This document shows positions 36,052-44,934 of a stretch of 64,000 nt of DNA, piece after piece. A program made the translations under genes and the position numbers. Position 1 is the first letter of the stretch, and each line of letters opens with the position of its first letter. The stretch spans positions 992,001 to 1,056,000 of the forward strand of contig NZ_CP035687.1 of NCBI RefSeq assembly GCF_009665255.1, read 5' to 3'. This DNA is from Vibrio metoecus (GTDB lineage Bacteria; Pseudomonadota; Gammaproteobacteria; Enterobacterales; Vibrionaceae). The notes under the pieces are model-generated. The model ran no database searches and was not told where the DNA came from. It saw only the letters and a list, made by a program, of their open reading frames with translations.

Positions 36052-36054
36052 TGA

Positions 36055-36070
36055 GTTTCCTATCCGAAAC
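36055..36070 (+). promoter_or_regulatory. Putative operator of the gcv regulator, site 2
   Basis: GTTTCCTATCCGAAAC, an exact GTTTC-N6-GAAAC palindrome three bases after the regulator stop and upstream of gcvT. Confidence 0.5.
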
Positions 36071-36201
36071 ATCCGCGTATAACAACCCAAGACGTGGAGT
36101 GTATTGGTGGTGGTTTTTGATAACCATTCCTTAACAATGTTGTTAACTGTGATGGTGAGCACTGTTTTAATTTGGTGAATCCTCTAAAACGGGCTCGGCT
36201 T

Positions 36202-36226
36202 GTTTATTATCGGAAACATAGTTTCC
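36202..36226 (+). promoter_or_regulatory. Putative operator of the gcv regulator, site 3, at gcvT
   Basis: GTTTATTATCGGAAAC (36202-36217) overlaps a second palindrome GGAAACATAGTTTCC (36212-36226), so three half-sites stand in a row about 70-90 bp before gcvT. Confidence 0.5.
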
Positions 36227-36294
36227 TCACTAAAGGAATCTTGCCACGGTAGATTGCGCCAAAAGCGCAGCTTTGGCTTATATGGAGAACAAGA

Positions 36295-37425
36295 ATGACT
36301 GAACAACACGAAACCTTACTGACGACACCGCTACATGCGCTACACATTGAAGTTGGCGCAAAGATGGTGCCTTTTGCGGGCTACGATATGCCAGTTCAAT
36401 ACGCCCTTGGGGTGAAAAAAGAGCATATACACACCCGTGAAGCAGCTGGTCTGTTTGATGTTTCCCACATGGGGCAACTGCGTTTGTACGGTGCTCAAGC
36501 GGCTGCCGCCTTAGAAGCCTTGGTTCCGGTTGATATTATTGATCTCCCTGTTGGCAAACAGCGTTATGCGTTTTTCACCAATGCCCAAGGTGGCATTATG
36601 GATGATTTGATGGTGGCCAATATGGGGGATCATCTGTTTGTGGTGGTGAACGCGGCGTGTAAAGCGCAAGATATTGCGCATCTAAAAGCGCATCTGCCTG
36701 CGGATGTTGAGATGGAAGTGATTGAAGATCGCGCTCTGCTTGCTCTGCAAGGCCCCAAAGCGGCGCAAGTGCTCGCACGTTTGCAACCTGCCGTTGCCAA
36801 GATGCTGTTTATGGATGTTCAACTCCTTGAGATCAATGGTGCAGAATGTATTGTCAGTCGCAGTGGCTACACCGGTGAAGATGGCTACGAAATCTCAGTG
36901 CCTGCTGATAAAGCGGCGGCACTGGCTCGTAAACTGACGGATTTTGAAGAAGTGGAGTGGATAGGCCTTGGTGCGCGCGACTCACTGCGTTTGGAGTGTG
37001 GTTTGTGTCTCTATGGACACGATCTCGACCCAACCACAACGCCAGTCGAAGCAAGCTTGCTGTGGGCTATTCAGCCTGTTCGCCGCAAAGATGGCGCGCG
37101 TGAGGGCGGTTTTCCCGGTGCAGAGATCATTCTCAGCCAGATTGAAACCAAACAAGTTAGCCGTAAACGCGTCGGTTTGGTCGGACAAACCAAAGCACCA
37201 GTACGCGAAGGTACCGAGCTGTTTGATGCGCAAGGCAACAAAATTGGTATCGTGACCAGTGGTACTGCTGGCCCAACCGCAGATAAACCGGTTTCAATGG
37301 CTTATGTCAGCACTGAACACGCCGCTTTAGGCAGTGAAGTGTTTGCCGAAGTGCGCGGGAAGATGCTGCCAATGACTGTCGAAAAAATGCCTTTTGTGCC
37401 TCAGCGTTATTACCGCGGAGCATAA
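36295..37425 (+). CDS. gcvT: Aminomethyltransferase, glycine cleavage T protein
   Basis: Predicted 376-residue enzyme that releases ammonia from the aminomethyl-lipoyl arm of GcvH and makes 5,10-methylene-tetrahydrofolate. Typical blocks are GAKMVPFAGYDMPVQY, AAGLFDVSHMGQ, YTGEDGYEISVP and LGARDSLRLECGLCLYG, which contains the catalytic aspartate region. GGAG lies 9 bp before the ATG. It is on its own transcript, divergent from the other gcv genes, and ends at a strong terminator. Confidence 0.96.
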   Translation: MTEQHETLLTTPLHALHIEVGAKMVPFAGYDMPVQYALGVKKEHIHTREAAGLFDVSHMGQLRLYGAQAAAALEALVPVDIIDLPVGKQRYAFFTNAQGGIMDDLMVANMGDHLFVVVNAACKAQDIAHLKAHLPADVEMEVIEDRALLALQGPKAAQVLARLQPAVAKMLFMDVQLLEINGAECIVSRSGYTGEDGYEISVPADKAAALARKLTDFEEVEWIGLGARDSLRLECGLCLYGHDLDPTTTPVEASLLWAIQPVRRKDGAREGGFPGAEIILSQIETKQVSRKRVGLVGQTKAPVREGTELFDAQGNKIGIVTSGTAGPTADKPVSMAYVSTEHAALGSEVFAEVRGKMLPMTVEKMPFVPQRYYRGA

Positions 37426-37461
37426 TTTCTTCAGCGTCATTCTTATGAGTAACGCTTATTA

Positions 37462-37495
37462 ACAAAGGAAGGGAAACCTTCCTTTGTGCTTTTTG
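37462..37495 (+). terminator. gcvT terminator
   Basis: Perfect 11-bp arms ACAAAGGAAGG / CCTTCCTTTGT with a GAAA tetraloop followed by GCTTTTTG. Confidence 0.92.
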
Positions 37496-37717
37496 CAACG
37501 GAGGTTTGCAACCTGAGCTGACCAAGAAAGCGGTTGTCATTTCAGCTTATTGGTTTATGATGCTGCGACGTACTTAAGCTGGTGCATCCGTATTTGCGCC
37601 AAAATTTGTACCGAATTTTTTGAACTCGTTACGCCGCTATTTATTACAGAATGAATTTAAGCGTAATTTTTTCACACAAGTGTTGCTTGGTGTGCAACAC
37701 CACTGTAAGGATATTAC

Positions 37718-39646
37718 ATGCCTATTATTACTCTTCCTGACGGTAGTCAGCGTCATTTTGACAACCCAGTATCTACTCTCGAAGTTGCCCAATCTATCGG
37801 CCCAGGCCTTGCGAAAGCGACCATTGCTGGTCGTGTGAATGGTGTACGCGTTGATGCTTGCGATCTGATTGAACACGATGCCAGCCTAGAAATCATCACC
37901 ACGAAAGATGAAGTCGATGGTTTAGAAATCGTGCGTCACTCATGTGCGCACTTGCTTGGCCATGCACTGAAGCAGCTTTACCCAAATGCGAAAATGGCGA
38001 TTGGTCCAACCATCGACAGCGGTTTTTACTACGACATCGATCTCGAGCAGTCTCTCTCTCAAGAAGATCTTGAGAAAATCGAAGCTCGCATGGTTGAGTT
38101 AGCGAAAACCAAATACGCGGTTGTCAAAAAGAAAGTGAGCTGGCAGGAAGCGCGCGATACCTTTGAATCGCGTGGCGAAAGCTACAAAATGGAAATTCTT
38201 GATGAAAACGTGGCGCGTGATGATCGCCCAGGTCTTTACCATCACGAAGAATACATTGACATGTGCCGTGGTCCACACGTACCCCACATGGGCTTTTGTC
38301 AAAACTTCAAATTGCTGAACATTGCAGGTGCATACTGGCGTGGTAACAGCGATAACAAAATGCTGCAACGTATCTACGGTACAGCGTTCCATGATAAGAA
38401 AGCTCTGCAAGCGCATTTAACTCGTCTTGAAGAAGCCGCAAAACGCGACCATCGTAAAATCGGTAAGCAACTTGATCTGTTCCATATGCAGCAAGAAGCA
38501 CCGGGCATGGTGTTCTGGCACCACAACGGTTGGTCAGTCTTCCGTGATCTGGAAATTTTTATTCGTCATAAATTGAACGAATACGGTTACCAAGAAGTAA
38601 AAGGTCCATTGATGATGGATCGCGTACTTTGGGAACGTTCAGGTCACTGGGACAAATACGCAGATGCGATGTTCACCACTTCATCTGAAAACCGTGAATA
38701 CGCGATCAAGCCGATGAACTGTCCTGGTCACATCCAGATTTTCAACCAAGGTTTGAAATCTTACCGTGATCTTCCACTGCGCATGGCAGAGTTTGGTTCA
38801 TGTCATCGTAACGAGCCATCAGGTTCACTACACGGCATCATGCGTGTGCGTGGGTTTACTCAAGATGACGCGCATATCTTCTGTACTGAAGACCAAATTC
38901 AGCAAGAAGTAACATCGTGCATCAAGATGGTGTATGACACCTACACGACTTTTGGTTTCCAAAACATCGTGGTGAAGCTTTCTACTCGCCCAGAAAAGCG
39001 TGTGGGTAGCGATGAAATTTGGGATAAATCAGAACAAGCGCTGATCGATTCTCTGAAGGCAATGGAAATCCCATTTGAAATTCAGGAAGGCGAAGGTGCG
39101 TTCTATGGTCCGAAAATTGAGTTTACACTCTACGACTGTTTAGATCGTGCGTGGCAATGTGGTACAGTGCAGCTCGATTTCAACTTGCCTACGCGTTTAG
39201 GTGCCACTTACGTTGGTGAAAGCAATGAACGCTTAATTCCGGTGATGATCCATCGTGCGATTTTGGGTTCACTTGAGCGCTTCATCGGTATTCTGATTGA
39301 AGAATACGCAGGATTCTTCCCAACTTGGTTGGCGCCAGAGCAGGCTGTTGTTGTAAATATTACGGATAAACAAGCCGACTATGCTCATGAAGTCGCTCAA
39401 AAGCTACAAAAATGTGGTATTCGAGCAAAAGCAGACTTGAGAAATGAGAAAATAGGCTTTAAAATCCGCGAACACACTTTGAAGCGTGTTCCGTACATGT
39501 TGGTTTGTGGCGACCAAGAGATGGAAGCCGGTGAAATCGCAGTACGTACACGTAAAGGTAAAGATCTTGGTAAATTTAAATTGGATGATTTTATTAAACA
39601 TATCCAAGCTGAGATTGTAAGCCGTAAGCTTAATCTGGAGGAATAA
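37718..39646 (+). CDS. thrS: Threonyl-tRNA synthetase
   Basis: Predicted 642-residue class II synthetase, the same length as in E. coli. The N-terminal TGS domain (1-61; MPIITLPDGSQRHFD) and the editing domain (HSCAHLLGHALKQLYPNAK, MCRGPHVPHMGF) precede the catalytic core (KPMNCPGHIQIF, motif 2 FGSCHRNEPSGSLHGIMRVRGF, motif 3 VMIHRAILGSLERFIGIL) and the anticodon-binding domain. A 292-bp leader precedes it; E. coli thrS is autoregulated by tRNA mimicry in such a leader, but I could not assign that structure here. It begins the thrS-infC-rpmI-rplT cluster. Confidence 0.98.
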   Translation: MPIITLPDGSQRHFDNPVSTLEVAQSIGPGLAKATIAGRVNGVRVDACDLIEHDASLEIITTKDEVDGLEIVRHSCAHLLGHALKQLYPNAKMAIGPTIDSGFYYDIDLEQSLSQEDLEKIEARMVELAKTKYAVVKKKVSWQEARDTFESRGESYKMEILDENVARDDRPGLYHHEEYIDMCRGPHVPHMGFCQNFKLLNIAGAYWRGNSDNKMLQRIYGTAFHDKKALQAHLTRLEEAAKRDHRKIGKQLDLFHMQQEAPGMVFWHHNGWSVFRDLEIFIRHKLNEYGYQEVKGPLMMDRVLWERSGHWDKYADAMFTTSSENREYAIKPMNCPGHIQIFNQGLKSYRDLPLRMAEFGSCHRNEPSGSLHGIMRVRGFTQDDAHIFCTEDQIQQEVTSCIKMVYDTYTTFGFQNIVVKLSTRPEKRVGSDEIWDKSEQALIDSLKAMEIPFEIQEGEGAFYGPKIEFTLYDCLDRAWQCGTVQLDFNLPTRLGATYVGESNERLIPVMIHRAILGSLERFIGILIEEYAGFFPTWLAPEQAVVVNITDKQADYAHEVAQKLQKCGIRAKADLRNEKIGFKIREHTLKRVPYMLVCGDQEMEAGEIAVRTRKGKDLGKFKLDDFIKHIQAEIVSRKLNLEE

Positions 39647-39649
39647 ACT

Positions 39650-40201
39650 ATTAAAGGCGGAAGACGTGGCCAAGTTCCGGTCAAGCAAAACCAGCACCGT
39701 TTAAACGGTGAAATTCGTGGCGTTCGTGAAGTTCGTTTAACTGGCGCAGACGGTGAGTCTGTAGGTGTCGTTTCGATCCAAGAAGCACTGGCTACAGCAG
39801 AAGAATCTGGTTTGGATCTCGTTGAGATCAGCCCTAACGCCGAGCCACCAGTCTGTCGTGTGATGGACTATGGCAAGTTCCTCTTTGAGAAGAGCAAGGC
39901 TACAAAAGAGCAGAAGAAGAAGCAAAAGCAGATCCAGATTAAGGAACTTAAATTCCGTCCTGGAACTGATATCGGAGACTATCAGGTAAAACTACGCAAC
40001 CTGATCCGTTTCCTTGAAGAAGGCAACAAAGTGAAAGTAACTATTCGCTTCCGTGGCCGAGAGATGGCTCACCAAGACATCGGTGTAGACGTTTTGAATC
40101 GACTGAAAGAGGACACTGACGAATTCGCAGTGGTTGAGTCTTTCCCGACCAAAATTGAAGCACGCCAGATGATCATGGTGTTAGCCCCTAAAAAGAAGTA
40201 A
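39650..40201 (+). CDS. infC: Translation initiation factor IF-3, ATT start
   Basis: Predicted 183-residue factor that keeps 30S subunits free and proofreads start codons. Reading from the ATT at 39650 gives the expected N-terminus (IKGGRRGQVPVKQNQ), with GGAGG at 39637-39641 and the thrS stop three bases before. The rare AUU start is the classical device by which IF-3 limits its own synthesis. An ATG start at 39812 would remove most of the N-terminal domain. EQKKKQKQIQIKELKFRP is the linker. Confidence 0.97.
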   Translation: MKGGRRGQVPVKQNQHRLNGEIRGVREVRLTGADGESVGVVSIQEALATAEESGLDLVEISPNAEPPVCRVMDYGKFLFEKSKATKEQKKKQKQIQIKELKFRPGTDIGDYQVKLRNLIRFLEEGNKVKVTIRFRGREMAHQDIGVDVLNRLKEDTDEFAVVESFPTKIEARQMIMVLAPKKK

Positions 40202-40224
40202 TTAGCGGCATTACAAGTAATGAA

Positions 40225-40252
40225 CCTAGCCGTTGAAAGGCGGCTGGGTTTT
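40225..40252 (+). terminator. Hairpin and T-run in the infC-rpmI gap
   Basis: CCTAGCCG (40225-40232) pairs with CGGCTGGG (40241-40248), followed by TTTTATT. It could be an attenuator or part of the L20-binding leader that controls rpmI-rplT in related bacteria. Confidence 0.6.
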
Positions 40253-40304
40253 ATTCGCCCTAATTACATTGTTATTTAACTACTACAATGCGGAGTTATT
40301 CATC

Positions 40305-40499
40305 ATGCCTAAGATGAAAAACAACAAAGGTGCTGCTAAGCGTTTCAAGAAAACTGCTGGTGGTATTAAGTACAAGCACGCTACTAAACGTCACATTCTG
40401 ACTAAGCGTACTACTAAGAACAAGCGTCAGCTGCGTCCAAACGCCATTCTGCCTAAGTGCGAACTGGCTGCTGTAGCACGTATGCTTCCATACGCTTAA
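40305..40499 (+). CDS. rpmI: 50S ribosomal protein L35
   Basis: 64 residues, starting MPKMKNNKGAAKRFKKT as in other gamma-proteobacteria, with CGGAG before the ATG. An in-frame earlier start at 40233 lies inside the hairpin region and is not used. Located 41 bp before rplT. Confidence 0.97.
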   Translation: MPKMKNNKGAAKRFKKTAGGIKYKHATKRHILTKRTTKNKRQLRPNAILPKCELAAVARMLPYA

Positions 40500-40540
40500 T
40501 TCTTTTTAGTTTAATATTCGTTTAGTTTAGGAGAGACATA

Positions 40541-40894
40541 ATGCCTCGCGTAAAACGTGGTGTACAAGCTCGTGCACGTCATAAGAAAGTTTTAAAACAA
40601 GCTAAAGGTTACTACGGTGCACGTTCACGTGTTTATCGTGTAGCGTTCCAAGCAGTTATTAAAGCTGGTCAATACGCTTACCGTGACCGTCGCGCTAAGA
40701 AACGTCAATTCCGTCAACTGTGGATTGCACGTATCAACGCAGCGGCTCGTCAAAATGGTCTATCTTACAGCCGTTTCATCAACGGTCTGAAGAAAGCATC
40801 TATCGAGATCGATCGTAAGATCCTTGCTGATATCGCAGTATTCGACAAAGCAGCATTCGCTGTTCTGGTTGAAAAGGCGAAAGGCGCTCTGTAA
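40541..40894 (+). CDS. rplT: 50S ribosomal protein L20
   Basis: 117 residues of very basic sequence starting MPRVKRGVQARARHKKVLK. It is an early assembly protein for 23S rRNA and the likely autogenous repressor of rpmI-rplT. Strong AGGAG ribosome site. Confidence 0.98.
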   Translation: MPRVKRGVQARARHKKVLKQAKGYYGARSRVYRVAFQAVIKAGQYAYRDRRAKKRQFRQLWIARINAAARQNGLSYSRFINGLKKASIEIDRKILADIAVFDKAAFAVLVEKAKGAL

Positions 40895-40910
40895 TAGCGT
40901 GTTATTAAGA

Positions 40911-40937
40911 AAGGGGAGCATTTATGCTCCCTTTTTT
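40911..40937 (+). terminator. rplT terminator
   Basis: GGGAGCAT / ATGCTCCC stem with a two-base loop region and six T residues. Confidence 0.93.
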
Positions 40938-40975
40938 CTATCTGTTAAATCTCATGATTTCGCAAAGAACCCATT

Positions 40976-41938
40976 CTAAAGACGGGATAATGGGCTTAAT
41001 ACACCACTTGCCCCTCTATCAAGCACGTGCGTATAAATCTGCGTTGTTTTCACATCGGTATGACCCAATTGTTCTTGTACGGTACGTATATCAGCACCCA
41101 CTTCAAGCAAATGGGTCGCAAATGAATGTCTGAGAGTATGGCAAGTCACGGTCTTTTCAATCCCAGCCTCTTGCGCAGATCTTCTCACCGTTCTTTGTAG
41201 TACTGTTTCATTCATATGATGACGCCGCATGACATCGGATTCCGGATCTAGAGATAACTGAAAGGACGGAAAAAGATAGTGCCAACGAAACTCATAAGGT
41301 GCATTTGGGTATTTTTCTTTTAAGGCTGTGGGCAACCAAACACCGCCGTAATTTTTCTGGTGCAGATCTCTATCGTAATAGCGCTTTGCCAAAGCAATTT
41401 GCTCTTTAAGATAGGGATAGAGTTCTTTTGCTAAAGTGACAGTACGATTTTTTCCACCTTTACCTTGCCATATTCTGATAGCACCATAGTCAAAGTCGAT
41501 ATCTTGGACTCTCAAGCGCATACACTCCATCAACCTTAACCCCGAACCGTAGAGTAACTTGATGGGAAGTTGATGCTTAGGATCGACAATTTCAAGTAAA
41601 CGTCGAATCTCATCTCTAGTCAGTACAACCGGTAACTTTCGTTCTAGTTGCGAGCGTTGAAAGCGGATCTCAAGAGAAAGGGGTGTTTTCAGAATTTCTT
41701 TGTATAGAAAACTGAGTGAATTCAAGGCCAGTGATTGAGTCTTTGTGGCCACTTTACCTTGCACGGCTAAGTAGGTTAAAAATTCTTCGACCTCTTTATC
41801 TCCCATTAAGCTAGGGTGCTTTTTATTATGAAAATGGATGTAACGAGTGATCCAATGAAGGTAAGCTTCTATGGTTTTTTTGGCATAGTATCGAGTTTGC
41901 ATAAATTCGCGAACACTTAACAAAAACTGGGATTTCAT
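40976..41938 (-). CDS. intIA: Superintegron integrase IntI4 / VchIntIA
   Basis: Predicted 320-residue tyrosine recombinase that excises and inserts gene cassettes by acting on folded single-stranded attC and double-stranded attI. Catalytic residues are Arg135, Lys160, His267, Arg270, His293 and Tyr302, the same positions reported for the V. cholerae enzyme. The integron-specific insert lies at about 195-230 (GGVWLPTALKEKYPNAPYEFRWHYLFPS region). It is convergent with rplT and divergent from the cassette array. A LexA box upstream indicates SOS control. Confidence 0.98.
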   Translation of the reverse strand: MKSQFLLSVREFMQTRYYAKKTIEAYLHWITRYIHFHNKKHPSLMGDKEVEEFLTYLAVQGKVATKTQSLALNSLSFLYKEILKTPLSLEIRFQRSQLERKLPVVLTRDEIRRLLEIVDPKHQLPIKLLYGSGLRLMECMRLRVQDIDFDYGAIRIWQGKGGKNRTVTLAKELYPYLKEQIALAKRYYDRDLHQKNYGGVWLPTALKEKYPNAPYEFRWHYLFPSFQLSLDPESDVMRRHHMNETVLQRTVRRSAQEAGIEKTVTCHTLRHSFATHLLEVGADIRTVQEQLGHTDVKTTQIYTHVLDRGASGVLSPLSRL

Positions 41939-41960
41939 ATAGTTCTCACTGAATATTTGA

Positions 41961-41976
41961 CTGGTTATTTATACAG
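41961..41976 (-). promoter_or_regulatory. LexA (SOS) box of intIA
   Basis: CTGGTTATTTATACAG, an exact CTG-N10-CAG site, 22 bp upstream of the integrase ATG. Confidence 0.85.
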
Positions 41977-42089
41977 TATTTGTTGGTTGTTTTTATGTCA
42001 AGATGCTATGCAGACATCAGCAATCTATAAGCTGAGATTTTTGAATGGTGTGATGCTCAACATACTGATTTAGAAGGTTGTTATGGTAG

Positions 42090-42169
42090 TATGCACCCAG
42101 TGGTCTATTAATTAGATAGCGGTAGCCTACCTGTTGGAAAAGTAAGAAGCTGTCTAGAAAGCGTTAGCT
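42090..42169 (+). other. attI site of the superintegron
   Basis: Recombination boundary GCGTTAGC at 42161-42168 joins unrelated upstream sequence to a family B cassette that begins GCTTCTTGAAGC, as other family B cassettes begin after a VCR. The crossover is expected after G42163. The outer limit of the site upstream is approximate. Confidence 0.7.
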
Positions 42170-42581
42170 TCTTGAAGCAAGAATCATCAAAATCTTGAGT
42201 CCAATATTCTTGAAAAATCGGCTTCATATTTTGAAAGTTCACGAATCAGCCTTTGTGTTTCAATCGGATACTTATGTGGTAGAAAGTGTTGATAATTGAG
42301 CAGTTTCAAAGTTGCTGAAAGCCAACAAGTCTCGATGCTTCAACATTGTTGGATGTTCAACTCGGTCAACTTGGCTTCACAAAAGGCAGCATTGTCGCTG
42401 AAATCGCGCTTTCTTTGATGTGGATTCTGTAAGTGGTCAACTTAACCTTGAACGCTGTAAGTTATGGCAGCCAACGTCACAGCTTTTGGCGTTGGACGTG
42501 TGTTTGCTCGATGCTTTTGCGTAGAATGACATTTCAAGCAAATGCGTTTAGAAACTATTGCTAAACAATAGGCTACGAAGC
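42167..42581 (+). other. First cassette: family B, no intact gene
   Basis: About 415 bp. Its central part matches six other cassettes (44935, 47135, 52998, 56277, 60380, 63107). The frame that is open over 78 codons in the 52998 copy carries stops here. As the newest position in the array it is nearest any attI promoter. Confidence 0.7.
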
Positions 42582-42703
42582 TAACAAACGCCTCAAGAGG
42601 GACTGTCAACGCGTGGCGTTTCCAGTCCCATTGAGCCGCGGTGGTTGCAGTTGTTGTGTTTGGGTTTAGTGTTATGCGTTGCCAGCCCCTTAGGCGGGCG
42701 TTA
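42582..42703 (+). repeat. VCR 1 (attC), canonical
   Basis: Canonical VCR: TAACAAACGCCTCAAGAGGG start, palindromic GACTGTCAACGCGTGGCGTTTCCAGTC core region, end CCCCTTAGGCGGGCGTTA. The arms at the two ends are complementary (CGCCTCAAG / CTTAGGCG). Later canonical copies differ by a few bases. Confidence 0.97.
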
Positions 42704-42935
42704 ACCTCACACAACCATTCACATAAACACAAATGTATCTATGTCACATCAAGGATGTGGGAGGTATATCTCTAATTTCCAATTGTTTATTAAACATGTT
42801 GCACTATATAATCTACTAATCGTAAGTATCAGCACACAAAGAACTTAACCAAAAGTGTGCTTTACAACTCTCAGGTTATAACCCTAATAACCTGTATATG
42901 AGTACGATAACAGGGTGTAAATATGAGGTCATAAT

Positions 42936-43073
42936 TTGAACGACAATAAGGAAATTTTACGATTTTATGTACTACTTTTTCTAGTATCGACGCTAGTTCT
43001 GTTAAGTGAGTATCTAACTGTACCAACTTTAACAGCGATAACTACGTTAGGTAGTTGGTATTTTCGTAAATAA
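42936..43073 (+). CDS. Small membrane peptide, TTG start
   Basis: 45-residue frame beginning TTG, with GAGG six to nine bases before it. One hydrophobic stretch (YVLLFLVSTLVLL) follows a charged start and the chain ends YFRK. It is the first of three small genes in one cassette. Not recognised; a membrane peptide, possibly regulatory or toxic. Confidence 0.45.
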   Translation: MNDNKEILRFYVLLFLVSTLVLLSEYLTVPTLTAITTLGSWYFRK

Positions 43074-43296
43074 GTCTTCAAACTAAACTTTAAATATTTA
43101 ACCAAGGTACAAATCTAACGCAGTTATCTTTAGTGTTAAGAGCCGCGACGAAAAGATAGTCACCTTAAGCAAACCGCTAACACCGGTTTGCGACAGTATT
43201 TAAATTTAAAATCTGAATATAAGTTAGTAGCGCACAGTCTAGTTACAGCTAGTATGCGCTCAACCTCTTATCAAACAACAAAAGGAAATTGAAATT

Positions 43297-43494
43297 ATGA
43301 GCAAATGTCCAAATCAACAATGTCACTCAGAATCATTTGAAGCAGTAAAATCAGATATCTCTGGAGTAAAATATCCAATGATGTTTATTCAATGTTCAGA
43401 ATGTGAAACTGTTGTAGGTGTCGAACCAACTTATTATGTACCTCAAATGTTACAGGATTTAGCCAAGGCTTTAGATATCCCGCCACTACCCTAG
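43297..43494 (+). CDS. Small zinc-ribbon-like protein
   Basis: 65 residues. Cys4 and Cys9 (CPNQQC) and Cys33/Cys36 (CSEC) could bind one zinc ion. Clear AAGGAAA ribosome site. Its stop overlaps by a few bases the stop of the convergent gene at 43491. Function unknown. Confidence 0.6.
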   Translation: MSKCPNQQCHSESFEAVKSDISGVKYPMMFIQCSECETVVGVEPTYYVPQMLQDLAKALDIPPLP

Positions 43495-43613
43495 TAAAGA
43501 TTGCATGAGGTATTAATAAGAATTTTCGACTCTTCCTCTGTAATATGCCCGTCATCGACAAGTTTTTTGATACGGGCTTTATATTCCTCAGTCATAAGAT
43601 TATCAATTACCAT
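43491..43613 (-). CDS. SHOCT-like 40-residue protein
   Basis: Reads MVIDNLMTEEYKARIKKLVD followed by DGHITEEESKIL. The pattern matches the short SHOCT module (helix, KLxxDGxITEEE, helix), often found on oligomerising or membrane proteins. AAGGAGA lies 7 bp before the ATG. It faces the zinc-ribbon gene tail to tail within the same cassette. Confidence 0.55.
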   Translation of the reverse strand: MVIDNLMTEEYKARIKKLVDDGHITEEESKILINTSCNLY

Positions 43614-43735
43614 AATATATTCTCCTTATGAGATTTAATTTAATTTGTTACCGTGAGGTAACGGATATTGTTTTATGTAGCTATACAACACCCAGCTACA
43701 CTAGGGTCTGTTTCGTGTACTTTCGTACACAGGGT

Positions 43736-43832
43736 TAACAAAGCATTTAAGAAGGATTCACAACGCTTGGCGTTCCAAGCAAGAGTGTTACGGTTCACAG
43801 CTTCGCGTTGTTCACCTCTTAATGCAGCGTTA
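43736..43832 (+). repeat. Divergent attC 2
   Basis: Only about 97 bp, starting TAACAAAGCATTTAAG and ending CTCTTAATGCAGCGTTA. The central part is shorter than in VCRs. Confidence 0.85.
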
Positions 43833-43848
43833 TGGCTCAGGAGTTAAA

Positions 43849-44184
43849 ATGGCGTATGTATTAGCAAATAAAGGAAGCAAAAATCAGATGCTCTATGCAT
43901 TTGAGCCTAGTTTTAATACCAATTCTGTTGAATACAAAACTGTTCGTTTGGAGCATGTTCAATACGATCACCAAGGCAATATCCTGATTGATTCCGATAC
44001 CCTAAAGGAATTTGAGATTTTAGGGATTCCAATTTTTGAAAAAAAATCCTCGGCTAAAGAGTTCTTAGTTGGACTCGATTTGGGGGCGCATGCGAAGTAT
44101 GTTGGAATTCGTTATAAACGGGCTTATGAGCATAATTTTACAAATCTCAGTGCATTTTCAAGCTGGACAGGGCTCAATCGGTAA
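43849..44184 (+). CDS. Cassette protein of unknown function
   Basis: 111 residues from the ATG at 43849, with AGGAG six bases before it. Mixed alpha/beta composition, no leader or membrane segment. Ends 9 bp before the next VCR. Not recognised. Confidence 0.6.
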   Translation: MAYVLANKGSKNQMLYAFEPSFNTNSVEYKTVRLEHVQYDHQGNILIDSDTLKEFEILGIPIFEKKSSAKEFLVGLDLGAHAKYVGIRYKRAYEHNFTNLSAFSSWTGLNR

Positions 44185-44193
44185 GCTTCGCCA

Positions 44194-44315
44194 TAACAAA
44201 CGCCTCAAGAGGGACTGTCAACGCGTGGCGTTTCCAGTCCCATTGAGCCGCGGTGTTTACGGTTATTGTGTTTGAGTTTAGTGATATGCGTTGTCAGCCC
44301 CTTAGGCGGGCGTTA
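44194..44315 (+). repeat. VCR 3 (attC), canonical
   Basis: Canonical; closes the 43849 cassette and carries TTTACGG in place of TTGCAG in the centre. Confidence 0.96.
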
Positions 44316-44331
44316 GGCACAGGGTGGAAAA

Positions 44332-44814
44332 TTGGAACTACAACAGTTAAATCAGCGCCATCTTAAATGCTTGCTCGACCATGTTTGCCTTGACTCAGAA
44401 TTGACGTTTTGTGAAGGGGCTGTGCCACCAAAGTATGTTCTGATTCGTTCTTATGAGCAGCTCCAAAACTCAAAAGCTGAAATTTGGTCATTACCCTACA
44501 TGATGTCAGTGGGCAATAATGTCGTTGGTTTCTGTGGCTTCAAAGATGAACCTCAAGATGGTGAAGTTGAAATTGGATACAATGTTTCGCCTTATAAACA
44601 AGGTCGAGGATTTGCAAAATTGGCAGTCAATCAACTTTGTCAGTTAGCGTTTAATATGGATTCAATTGAAAGTGTTGTGGCTTTGATTTCATCGGCGAAC
44701 CTCGCTTCGTTGAATGTCGTACGAGCCAACAACTTTGTTTTCATTGGTTTTGTGGTTGATAGCGACAATGAAAAATTGGAAAAATGGGTGCTACAGCGTG
44801 CATCCTGTGCCTAA
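44332..44814 (+). CDS. GNAT-family N-acetyltransferase
   Basis: 160 residues. The acetyl-CoA-binding loop is seen as YNVSPYKQGRGFAKLAV (Q-x-x-G-x-A pattern) near residue 85, followed by SANLASLNVVRANNFVFIG, the usual C-terminal block. TTG start with AGGGTGG before it. The stop codon TAA is the first triplet of the next VCR. The substrate is unknown; RimJ/RimL-like proteins are nearest in style. Confidence 0.82.
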   Translation: MELQQLNQRHLKCLLDHVCLDSELTFCEGAVPPKYVLIRSYEQLQNSKAEIWSLPYMMSVGNNVVGFCGFKDEPQDGEVEIGYNVSPYKQGRGFAKLAVNQLCQLAFNMDSIESVVALISSANLASLNVVRANNFVFIGFVVDSDNEKLEKWVLQRASCA

Positions 44815-44934
44815 CAAACGCCTCAAGAGGGACTGTCAACGCGTGGCGTTTCCAGTCCCAATGAGCCGCGGTGGTTGCAGTTGTTGTGTTTGAGTTTAGT
44901 GGTAATGCGTTGTCAGCCCCTTAGGCGGGCGTTA
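44812..44934 (+). repeat. VCR 4 (attC), canonical
   Basis: Canonical; its first three bases are the stop codon of the acetyltransferase gene. Confidence 0.96.

Noticed and set aside
34916..36294. Glycine riboswitch near the gcv genes
   Set aside because: Looked for the tandem glycine aptamer core on both strands before glyA, the regulator and gcvT; no matching conserved core was seen. Palindromes of a protein operator were found instead.
39812..40201. Shorter infC starting at ATG 39812
   Set aside because: Would lose the conserved N-terminal domain; the ATT at 39650 with GGAGG gives the expected protein.
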